From: Orrella daihaiensis
Lineage (GTDB): Bacteria > Pseudomonadota > Gammaproteobacteria > Burkholderiales > Burkholderiaceae_B
DNA: 64,000 bases
Reading direction: 5' to 3'
NCBI RefSeq assembly: GCF_022811525.1
Contig: NZ_CP063982.1
Coordinates: 372,001-436,000 of the forward strand
Under the pieces are notes generated by a model. That model worked only from the letters and a program-made list of their open reading frames with translations. It ran no database searches and was not told where the DNA came from. The number at the start of each line of letters is the position of its first letter. Within the stretch, counting starts at the first letter, position 1. Both the position numbers and the translations under genes were made by a program. This document shows positions 15,587 through 22,803 of this stretch, piece by piece.

Positions 15587-15817
15587 TTAGTCATCTATTT
15601 CAATTCCAATTTGACGAAGATTTTGTGCAGACTGTTTGAAAAATGCTTTTTCATAGTTCACATCTGAGGGCGATGTCGCAAGGATGAGAAATGTAGACTG
15701 AGCATTCTCTAAGTTGGTCACTGATATCTTGATGTGTCGATTCTGCGCAGTGCTGAAGATACAATTAGCATTACGCAACATTCGATACAATCGCTTAAAT
15801 GTCTTTTTCGTGCGCAT
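15587..15817 (-). CDS. Hypothetical island protein
   Basis: A 76-residue basic protein beginning MRTKKTFKRLYRMLRNANC and ending NLRQIGIEIDD. Its 5' end overlaps the gene upstream by 23 bases, which supports translational coupling. No family recognised. Confidence 0.55.
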   Translation of the reverse strand: MRTKKTFKRLYRMLRNANCIFSTAQNRHIKISVTNLENAQSTFLILATSPSDVNYEKAFFKQSAQNLRQIGIEIDD

Positions 15818-16007
15818 AGGTAGGATCAGACTTTAATTTCATGAGTAAATCCTCAGTTATTGCATAATCTAAATGAGCAGAGAAAACAAACGGTAACGAT
15901 TCAATTGCTGACAAGATTACATGCTCTTCATCTGTAGAATCTTCTATCACATCGTCTCTAAGTTCTTCATCAATAGCAATTTCAATTTTGTAAATACACT
16001 TTTTCAT
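15795..16007 (-). CDS. Hypothetical island protein
   Basis: A 70-residue acidic protein (MKKCIYKIEIAIDEELRDD at the start, then EDSTDEEHVILSAIESLPFV). AAAGGAA lies seven bases before the ATG. No family recognised. It overlaps the next gene by 23 bases. Confidence 0.6.
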   Translation of the reverse strand: MKKCIYKIEIAIDEELRDDVIEDSTDEEHVILSAIESLPFVFSAHLDYAITEDLLMKLKSDPTYAHEKDI

Positions 16008-16139
16008 TTCAATATTCCTTTGGGTGTTTGATGTGAGATTTCAGTAATCTCATTAATATATATGCCGCAAGTTGTATAAATCCGTAGTAAAAATAGGCAA
16101 TCATTCGGTCAATTTCATTGATTGCCGGGATGGCAACAT

Positions 16140-16763
16140 TCAGTGGGTATTCAATTTTTCATAGTCAATCGGGTAGTTAAATTTCAGCATTGTCTCTACT
16201 CGAAACTGCCAGAGATTCTTGCTTGCATATCTCAACTGCACATCAGGATTCGAAATCTCTTTCAGATCGGTCGTGCATATGAACTGATACGCATTGCACG
16301 GATTCTTCTGCTTACTCATAAAGTACGGTTTCAGTGTGTTGATTCCAGAAAGAGAGAGAAGTCGTGCATCAGACTTACCTCTTGCCGCAATAAGACAATG
16401 ATGATGCAGGGAAGAACAATTACCTGGATGCATCAGGTTTTTGTTCTGGGGGTCACCGTCTTCAATAAACGAAACAGCAATTGGTTGGCAAATTCTGTTC
16501 TTGGAATTAATCCGTCTTTCTTGGATTAGACCCGGAACTAGATTTCTTGTATAAAATCTCAAGAAATCATTATTCAAGGAAGAAACATCTCCGGGGATTG
16601 GTGTTTTAATCCAAGTAACGGTCAAATGGAAAAGATGGAAGTTATAACGATTCTTAAGAGTTAGAAAATCATTTTGGATCTTATTCCTAATAAAATCAGT
16701 TTCTAGCGCTTTTAGCAAGTACTGTTTTGATTTGATTCTGGATTGTTCTAGCATTTCATTCAT
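16140..16763 (-). CDS. Candidate HUH-endonuclease (Rep-like) protein
   Basis: A 207-residue protein with three elements in the order seen in HUH replication initiators: a hydrophobic strand FHLFHLTVTWI (about residues 42-52, like motif 1), a histidine cluster SSLHHHCLIAARG (about residues 117-129, like the HUH motif 2), and VQLRYASKNLWQF (about residues 175-187, like the Tyr-x-x-Lys motif 3). Such enzymes nick a hairpin origin through a tyrosine and start rolling-circle replication. It is smaller than most Rep proteins. The intergenic region just upstream (16764-17054) is full of inverted repeats. The assignment is inference from motifs; no close relative is recalled. Confidence 0.5.
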   Translation of the reverse strand: MNEMLEQSRIKSKQYLLKALETDFIRNKIQNDFLTLKNRYNFHLFHLTVTWIKTPIPGDVSSLNNDFLRFYTRNLVPGLIQERRINSKNRICQPIAVSFIEDGDPQNKNLMHPGNCSSLHHHCLIAARGKSDARLLSLSGINTLKPYFMSKQKNPCNAYQFICTTDLKEISNPDVQLRYASKNLWQFRVETMLKFNYPIDYEKLNTH

Positions 16764-16856
16764 AATTCAGTTCTCACAGTTAATTACAGAGTCGCATAGT
16801 CTTCTCTCTATTACTGTCTGGAGGACTCTAATAATCTCTGGACAATAGAAGTCTCT

Positions 16857-16979
16857 ATTGAGTGATGTCTATTTACTCAATGAACTTCGCAAGTCACAAG
16901 AATTCCCAGAGTCCGACTGCGTGTCTGTATTTATGTAAAAATTGTCTACAGACACGTCTATTTTGTCGACGGTCTGTAG
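16857..16979. repeat. Cluster of inverted repeats, possible origin or attenuator
   Basis: Three inverted repeats lie upstream of the candidate Rep gene. ATTGAGT (16857-16863) pairs with ACTCAAT (16875-16881). CGTGTCTGTA (16920-16929) pairs with TACAGACACG (16947-16956), a perfect 10-bp stem with a 17-base AT-rich loop. CTACAGAC (16946-16953) also pairs with GTCTGTAG (16972-16979), so the last two stems compete for one arm. The region 16764-17054 has no gene apart from these. Confidence 0.65.
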
Positions 16980-17054
16980 GGTGGAATTGAAGAACGACTG
17001 ATCTAGTATCACGTCATAGTGATAAAGGTTGTCGTCTTCATTTTTTAATGTCCA

Positions 17055-17300
17055 TTAATCGAACGATCGGATTTGCATTAATCCGCTCAGTCGGGCAGGA
17101 ATTGCTTTTTCACGATTGCATTTCTCGCAGCAAGGGTCATCAGATAACGGATATGCGTTATGTGCTCTTCGTATATCATGAATTTCTGCGTCGCATAGTG
17201 AACAAGATAATTGGCACTTATAGGACTCTAGATCATCCTCTTGTGTGATTAACCTGGCGTCACTTTGTGGCGCATGACTTTTAGAGATTTTGTTGCACAT
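17055..17300 (-). CDS. Small zinc-finger-like (cysteine-rich) protein
   Basis: An 81-residue protein with two cysteine pairs: SCSLCDAEIHD and DDPCCEKCNREKAIPARL. This CxxC...CCxxCN...IPARL layout is common in small phage- and island-encoded zinc-binding proteins of unknown role. The start ATG at 17300 has AGGAG nine bases upstream; a TTG six bases earlier is less likely. It is the first gene of the minus-strand train. Confidence 0.7.
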   Translation of the reverse strand: MCNKISKSHAPQSDARLITQEDDLESYKCQLSCSLCDAEIHDIRRAHNAYPLSDDPCCEKCNREKAIPARLSGLMQIRSFD

Positions 17301-17477
17301 TTTCAACTCCTATTTGTTTGAATGACAATTCTGTTATTCGACGTGAATCAGTCAACCGTCATTACATTTTCTATTTTGCTATATGCTATTTTTGTGTCGA
17401 GATACTAATTTATCTATGCAATAACTATCCGCTTCTTCAGATAGAATTAATCAATCAATAACTATCCGGTTTAGATT

Positions 17478-18353
17478 ATGAACAACCCGCTTAAAGAGAA
17501 AATTCGATATTGGTTCGAGTTTCTTAGACTTGCACACGAATCGCATGATCCAATCGTTAAGACAAATCTAAAGAAGACAGTGGAGTTCTATGCTCCGTGG
17601 GATGACTACAGAACACAGAGATTTGACATTTGGTGGAGGAGTCACTCACGCCTATTCAAAGATCCGGTTTCACTCTCAGTACCTAAGGTTGGTGATGTCG
17701 TTACGGAAGATGCTTTTTATGTTCGAGTTCCGTTTACTTACGCCCCCTCAACACTCGGAAAGATAGTTGCTGAGATGTACAACAGAGAACTAACACAGAG
17801 GCAGATGCGTAAAAAGAAGACGCGAAAAGTCTACGGAGGAACCTATAGTCTTTCCAGAGATGATTATCAGGTTTCTCAGTTCTATTACTATTTGGTCTTT
17901 GTCCGAGACGTTTATTTGCCAGTTCTGCGTGGCAACCCTAAAGCAAAAACGGGCGAGTACGTTGCAAGAAGTAAAGACGTGTTTGGGAAATTAAGAAGGA
18001 AAACGACCGTGGTAAGGCAGGTCCCGTTTACTAATAGTCAAGCATCCTATGAGTCACTCTCACGACTAGTTAGGCGATATCGGCAACTATCCGAGAAGTT
18101 GCTTCGTAATGTGTCAGAGGGATCTTTCCCGGGCGATTACGAAGAAACCTTTATCAAGAATCAAAGTCAGAAACGGGCGGAAGAGATTGCGAAGTTGTAT
18201 GCCATCAAACCAACTAAACGTAGTCGAGGTACTTCCACGTCCAGATTTGTTAAAAAAATAGATAGAGTCTCGGGAACTGATCCATATGCAGGTGCTTCAC
18301 GAAAGACTCGCAGTGATAAAGGAAAGAAGCGAGGGTCTTATTCAAAAGGATGA
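17478..18353 (+). CDS. Unknown basic protein, 291 residues
   Basis: A 291-residue protein, strongly basic, with an aromatic-rich N-terminus (MNNPLKEKIRYWFEFLRLA, FYAPWDDY, FDIWWRSH) and a long Lys/Arg/Ser tail after about residue 235. It contains no motif of a nuclease, helicase or transposase that I can recognise. It is the only sizeable plus-strand gene in the right half of the island and has its own upstream gap (17301-17477), which carries the repeated phrase CAATAACTATCCG (17420 and 17456). The tail suggests nucleic-acid binding; that is inference. Confidence 0.6.
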   Translation: MNNPLKEKIRYWFEFLRLAHESHDPIVKTNLKKTVEFYAPWDDYRTQRFDIWWRSHSRLFKDPVSLSVPKVGDVVTEDAFYVRVPFTYAPSTLGKIVAEMYNRELTQRQMRKKKTRKVYGGTYSLSRDDYQVSQFYYYLVFVRDVYLPVLRGNPKAKTGEYVARSKDVFGKLRRKTTVVRQVPFTNSQASYESLSRLVRRYRQLSEKLLRNVSEGSFPGDYEETFIKNQSQKRAEEIAKLYAIKPTKRSRGTSTSRFVKKIDRVSGTDPYAGASRKTRSDKGKKRGSYSKG

Positions 18354-18374
18354 GTTGGATTACGATAAAACGAT

Positions 18375-18953
18375 TCAAATTACCGAATACACAGTTCCAA
18401 CACCGACACCGCATTCTTTGGCGATTTGCTTGATGCCCATGCCTTTCTGACGCAGAAGTTGAATTGCAGTCTTGAGACCCTCATTCATCTTTGATGGACG
18501 ACCCAGTTTCTTGCCCTTTGCTTTGGCACGTTGCTGACCTGCAAGAACACGTTCACGAATCAATGAACGTTCAAACTCAGCAAGAGCACCGAAGACAGAG
18601 AACATCATGCGACCACTTGGTGAACTCGTATCCATTGCTTGTTGGTGAAAGAACAAATCAATGTTCTTCTGTTGTAGTTCATTCAGAATCTCAACAAGGT
18701 GTTGCAGAGACCGACCGAGGCGATCAATTGACCACACCATGACCATGTCAAACTTGCGTTGAGTTGCAGACTTCATCATGTCATTGAGTGCAGGACGATC
18801 AGCACGACCTTTCGCCCCTGAGATGCCTTCATCAGTGAACTCTTGAACGATTTCGTAACCACAGCGTCGAGCAACTTCACGCAGTTGTATCAGTTGATTC
18901 GTGACCGTCTGTTTGTCAGTAGAGACTCGTGCGTAGATGGCGACTTTTTTCAT
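18375..18953 (-). CDS. Serine recombinase (resolvase/invertase family)
   Basis: A 192-residue small serine recombinase. The catalytic domain begins KKVAIYARVSTDKQTVTNQL with nucleophile Ser10 in the ARVST motif, then VWSIDRLGRSLQHL and GRMMFSVFGALAEFERSLIRER in two parts. A C-terminal helix-turn-helix (GMGIKQIAKECGVGVGTVYSVI) follows. Members resolve cointegrates or invert DNA segments. It is near the right end of the island, converging with the 17478 gene. No pair of inverted crossover sites was recognised, so its target is unknown. Confidence 0.93.
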   Translation of the reverse strand: MKKVAIYARVSTDKQTVTNQLIQLREVARRCGYEIVQEFTDEGISGAKGRADRPALNDMMKSATQRKFDMVMVWSIDRLGRSLQHLVEILNELQQKNIDLFFHQQAMDTSSPSGRMMFSVFGALAEFERSLIRERVLAGQQRAKAKGKKLGRPSKMNEGLKTAIQLLRQKGMGIKQIAKECGVGVGTVYSVI

Positions 18954-19068
18954 GATGATTACCTGATTGGTGCTTGAATGTTCATAAAATATGTTCAGAA
19001 ATTCATGCTATCAGGACCATGGACGCAGTCAAGCAATACTTAGGAACAGTGTGTTTGTGGTGCAACTA

Positions 19069-19096
19069 GGTGTGATACATTGGTGTGATACATTGC
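19069..19096 (+). repeat. Candidate integrase arm-site repeats, right end
   Basis: GGTGTGATACATT occurs twice back to back here (19069 and 19082) and once near the left end at 7289. It lies about 60 bases inside attR. Probable integrase arm sites; inferred. Confidence 0.55.
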
Positions 19097-19152
19097 AAAA
19101 ATTCAAGAAAAAAACCGTGCAGTTTCATATAGATAAATGATTTTGGTCGGAG

Positions 19153-19170
19153 ATCCTCTCGCCCCGACCA
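19153..19170 (+). repeat. attR: duplicated tRNA-Pro 3' end
   Basis: ATCCTCTCGCCCCGACCA repeats the tRNA 3' end exactly. The eight bases before it (GGTCGGAG) also match the tRNA T-arm, but the six bases GTTCGA of the T loop are missing, so the copy could not form a tRNA. The second integrase gene starts 158 bases downstream. Confidence 0.88.
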
Positions 19171-19327
19171 GAAAAATCAATAAAATCAAATATTTACAAA
19201 ATCTGAAACAAACAAAAACTAGTACAGTCTGACCGTACTACTTTCTTTCGCATCTTCGTAGCGTTTTGTTTGGTTTTTGTCGCCCAAACTTCCCATCCCT
19301 TGTAGCATTTGGCTATGGGAGTCTCGC

Positions 19328-20743
19328 ATGGGCAAGCAAGTGACCACATCAACCAAACGTGCCAAAGCTGACACAGCAAAAAAAACAGCACGTTCATCAA
19401 CAAAAAGAGCAGTCGTCGCTGACAAGCCAAAATCCCAAGCTCGCGCTGCCACGTCTTACACAGAAAAACACGAGATAAAAGGTTATCCAAGCAAACTGTT
19501 CATCTACAGACTTGAGGCAAGTCCTTATTGGTGGGCGCGTTATTTCATTGAAGGTCGCGTGCTGCGGAAGACAACAAAAACAAGCAGCAAGCGCGAGGCT
19601 ATTGAATTTGCGAAGCAGTTTTACGACACAGTTACTGTCAACTATCAACGTGGTGTCGTCGTCAGTGCAACCAACGATTTTGGCAAAGTGGCTGACGCCA
19701 TGTTGAAGGAAGAGCGAGCCAAGCTTGATCGTCGTGAGATCACACTAATCACTTATACCAACACAGAGTACAGACTGAATAAACATGTGTTGCCTTACTT
19801 TCGTGAAAAAGACATAACCAAAATCGACTGCTACATACTGACAGATTATCTGCAGCATATGAGTCGACAAGGCATCAGTGCCAACACCATCCGTGCTTAC
19901 ATGCAGTTGGTGAGTAAAGTCTTGACCCACGCAGCGCGAAGAAAAATCATTTCGCATGTGCCCGAGTTTCCCAATGTCAAAGTCAAGGACAAGCCGCGCG
20001 GCTGGTTTACAACTGCTGAATATGACAAGCTTTGGAAGACCGCTAGCAAACTGCGTGGAAAGCGAATTGAGCATCGCGTTTGGCAAGACGACAAAGGTGA
20101 AAAACATACGCAGTACATTGACACCAAAGCCAAGACTGGTAAGCAAGGTCGCTTTATTCGTTACGTTGATATGACAGAGGACTTGCGACGTTTGATTGTT
20201 TTTATGGTCAACAGTTACATAAGACCAACAGACATAAAGGTCATGCAACATAAGCATGTAGACGTAGTAACGGGCGATTACACATATCTACGATTGCGTT
20301 TGCCCACAACCAAAGGACACAGTGATCCTATTACTACAATGAGTAACGCAGTCAATACGTATCTCAAGCTGTGCGAAGTACACGCGAAAAAGTACGAAGA
20401 TGAAAAAATTCCCAGTGATGACTATGTGTTCATGCCACAGTACAGAGAAAAGCAGCGCGACTATGCTCTGCAGCATTTACAACGACAGTTCGAAGTGGTG
20501 TTGGCATTGACTGGCCTAGGCGAAGGCGTCAATGGCGAAAATAGAACACTGTATTCCTTACGTCACACGTGCATTATGTATCGCTTGCTATTTGGTGATG
20601 GCATCAACACGCTCGCATTGGCACGCAATGCGAGAACAAGCGTAGAGATGATTGATAGGTTTTACGCCAAGCCACTCAGTGGAGAGATGAATATCGAAAT
20701 GCTGCAAAGTAGACGGCGCAAGAGGAAGTACTTTGACGGCTGA
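19328..20743 (+). CDS. Second tyrosine-recombinase integrase
   Basis: A 471-residue phage-type integrase. A Lys/Thr/Ala-rich N-terminal stretch is followed by an arm-binding part (EASPYWWARYFIEGRVLRKT), a core-binding domain (YTNTEYRLNKHVLPYFREKD) and the catalytic domain with Arg in NSYIRPTDIKVMQ, the YSLRHTCIMYRL box and nucleophile Tyr in MIDRFYAKP. The ATG at 19328 has GGGAG six bases upstream. It is not similar by eye to the first integrase. Its place directly after attR suggests an older element on the same tRNA site whose far end is no longer obvious. Confidence 0.93.
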   Translation: MGKQVTTSTKRAKADTAKKTARSSTKRAVVADKPKSQARAATSYTEKHEIKGYPSKLFIYRLEASPYWWARYFIEGRVLRKTTKTSSKREAIEFAKQFYDTVTVNYQRGVVVSATNDFGKVADAMLKEERAKLDRREITLITYTNTEYRLNKHVLPYFREKDITKIDCYILTDYLQHMSRQGISANTIRAYMQLVSKVLTHAARRKIISHVPEFPNVKVKDKPRGWFTTAEYDKLWKTASKLRGKRIEHRVWQDDKGEKHTQYIDTKAKTGKQGRFIRYVDMTEDLRRLIVFMVNSYIRPTDIKVMQHKHVDVVTGDYTYLRLRLPTTKGHSDPITTMSNAVNTYLKLCEVHAKKYEDEKIPSDDYVFMPQYREKQRDYALQHLQRQFEVVLALTGLGEGVNGENRTLYSLRHTCIMYRLLFGDGINTLALARNARTSVEMIDRFYAKPLSGEMNIEMLQSRRRKRKYFDG

Positions 20744-20815
20744 AGTTGGTAAGCACCAATTCGCACACGGCATAGCCTTAAAGCAAGCGTCCCCCAATTT
20801 TTAAAGCAACTAAAC

Positions 20816-22035
20816 TGAAGTAGTTTCGATTTGATCTGACAATTAGGCCTTGCCAAGAGGTGGGGTTACCCAGTTTGATAGAGGTGCGAACTTTTATCAA
20901 CTAGCGCGAAGCGCAATGGAGTAACCCCATGAGTAGTGTTAACCAAAATGTCATCAAACACAAGGTCGGCCTGTTGAACTTGGCTGCCGAGCTTGGAAAC
21001 GTATCTCGCGCCTGCAAGGTGATGGGCTTTTCCCGAGACACCTTCTACCGATACCAAGCAGCCGTTGCTGAAGGCGGTGTAGAAGCTTTGCTCGATGCCA
21101 ACCGCAAGAAGCCAAACTTGCGAAATCGTATTGAGCAAAGCATTGAATCTGCCGTGGTGGCCTTTGCCCTGGAGCAGCCCGCCTTTGGCCAAGTCCGTGT
21201 CTCTAACGAGCTGCGTAAGCGAGGTGTCTTTGTTTCGCCATCTGGCGTGAGGTCGGTTTGGTTACGTCATGACCTCGAATCATTCAAGAAGCGCCTGATT
21301 TCGTTAGAGAAACATGTAGCAGCCACGGGCGAAGTCTTGACCGAAGCTCAGGTCGCAGCACTCGAGAAAAAGCAAGAAGACGACGTCGCCCACGGAGAGA
21401 TTGAGACTGAGCACCCCGGTTACCTAGGCAGCCAAGATACGTTCTATGTGGGTACCATCAAGGGCGTGGGTCGTATCTACCAGCAGACCTTTGTCGATAC
21501 CTACTCCAAGTGGGCGACTGCGAAGCTGTACTGCACCAAGACACCGATTACCGCTGCAGACCTATTGAACGACCGTGTGCTGCCGTTCTTTGCAGAACAG
21601 CAGATGGGTGTTCTGAGGATCCTGACAGACCGTGGGACAGAATTCTGCGGCAAGGCCGAAACTCATGATTACCAGCTGTACTTGGCGCTCAATGACATCG
21701 AGCACACCAAGACCAAGGTCATGCACCCTCAGACCAATGGCATCTGTGAACGGTTTCACAAGACGATTCTGCAGGAGTTTTATCAGGTCGCCTTCAGACG
21801 AAAAATCTATCGGTCCATCGAAGAGCTGCAGGCTGATCTGGACGAGTGGCTGCATTACTACAACCATGACCGAACTCATCAAGGCAAGATGTGCTGTGGT
21901 CGAACACCGATGGAAACATTAATTGCTGGCAAACCAGCGTGGGAGGATAAAATCAACCAACTGAATCACTGAACTTGATCTGACATACAGGCACCGCAAA
22001 CTGGGGATCTGTCAGATCAAGTCGCGACTACTACA
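20816..22035 (+). mobile_element. IS481-family insertion sequence
   Basis: A 1220-bp element with 26-bp imperfect terminal inverted repeats (20816-20841 against 22010-22035, 22 of 26 matching; both start with TG and share TTGATCTGACA) and a 7-bp target duplication ACTAAAC at 20809-20815 and 22036-22042. One transposase gene fills it. The intact ends and duplication point to a fairly recent insertion just downstream of the second integrase. Confidence 0.9.
20929..21972 (+). CDS. IS481-family transposase
   Basis: A 347-residue DDE transposase. The N-terminal helix-turn-helix region reads VGLLNLAAELGNVSRACKVM, followed by FSRDTFYRYQ. The catalytic core shows Asp in YQQTFVDTYSKWATAKLY, Asp in ILTDRGTEFCG, and Glu in HPQTNGICERFHKTILQEF, the usual D-D-35-E spacing, and ends WLHYYNHDRTHQGKMCCGRTP. 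The frame is intact. An extra direct copy of ACTTGATCTGACA lies just after the stop codon inside the element. Confidence 0.95.
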   Translation: MSSVNQNVIKHKVGLLNLAAELGNVSRACKVMGFSRDTFYRYQAAVAEGGVEALLDANRKKPNLRNRIEQSIESAVVAFALEQPAFGQVRVSNELRKRGVFVSPSGVRSVWLRHDLESFKKRLISLEKHVAATGEVLTEAQVAALEKKQEDDVAHGEIETEHPGYLGSQDTFYVGTIKGVGRIYQQTFVDTYSKWATAKLYCTKTPITAADLLNDRVLPFFAEQQMGVLRILTDRGTEFCGKAETHDYQLYLALNDIEHTKTKVMHPQTNGICERFHKTILQEFYQVAFRRKIYRSIEELQADLDEWLHYYNHDRTHQGKMCCGRTPMETLIAGKPAWEDKINQLNH

Positions 22036-22127
22036 ACTAAACTAGCAGCTTCGTCTTCCGTAACTGCCCATACTCTCAAATCGCATTTGCGAGTAACGGA
22101 AGAACGCTTTTTACGTCGACGAGCAGA

Positions 22128-22307
22128 TCAATCGGCATTGACCGCTTGCTGTAAGCGCTGTTGAGCGGTTTGTACCTTTTGCCGTTTGCGCTCACTTTTC
22201 AATGCGTGCTGTGCGGTGTCAACGCTGCGTTGCAAAGCGGCAATCCTAGCTTGTGCTGGCGTATGCGGTGCTTTGGCCGTTGCGGTGGTTATCTCATGTA
22301 TCAGCAT
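22128..22307 (-). CDS. Small helical protein, 59 residues
   Basis: A 59-residue frame, MLIHEITTATAKAPHTPAQ at the start, then ARIAALQRSVDTAQHALKSE and RKRQKVQTAQQRLQQAVNAD. It is almost entirely predicted helix with heptad-like Leu/Ala spacing, so a coiled coil is likely. It lies alone between the insertion sequence and the DUF4214 genes. A hairpin (22054-22065 with 22092-22103, 11 of 12 matching) follows the stop. Family not recognised. Confidence 0.5.
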   Translation of the reverse strand: MLIHEITTATAKAPHTPAQARIAALQRSVDTAQHALKSERKRQKVQTAQQRLQQAVNAD

Positions 22308-22406
22308 GTCGTGACTCCAAGTGCAGTATTTACACCTTGAGCCTAATAGCTGAGTGTGAGTTACTTGCTAGTCTCTGACCGCTACATAAAAGTACGGTTT
22401 GCTGAC

Positions 22407-22803
22407 AATCAGTTACTCAACCCATAAACGCGGTGTACTGAATGCCATCAGCAATGAGCTCAGCCACATTGGCCTTATTTTCGACGGACTCGCTGAAATT
22501 GGCCAACACTTGCTCACGTGTCATACCCTCGCTCATTCTCGTTAGCCAATAGTCAAATCCGCTGTCATCTGGCGTTCTATCCAGCACATTGGCATAGAGC
22601 AGCGTGATGAAATCAGTATTACTGATGTTAGTGCCGTAGGTGGTTTGAAACTCCGAACTACTGACAAATCCAGCAGCTACAGAGTCAAGTGCTGCGCCCG
22701 CATCCATGGCCTTGATCCAATAACCCAAGCCAGTGAGATCTGGCGCACGATCAAATGCTGCTTTGTAGATGCGGTACGCTTGACCAGCCACGCCTTCGGT
22801 GTC
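22407..22803 (-). repeat. Duplicated DUF4214 segment, copy 1
   Basis: A 397-bp stretch, from ten bases past the stop codon into the DUF4214 module, that matches 24235-24631 without gaps and with few differences. It encodes the last 120 or so residues of the TIM-barrel protein. Confidence 0.85.
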
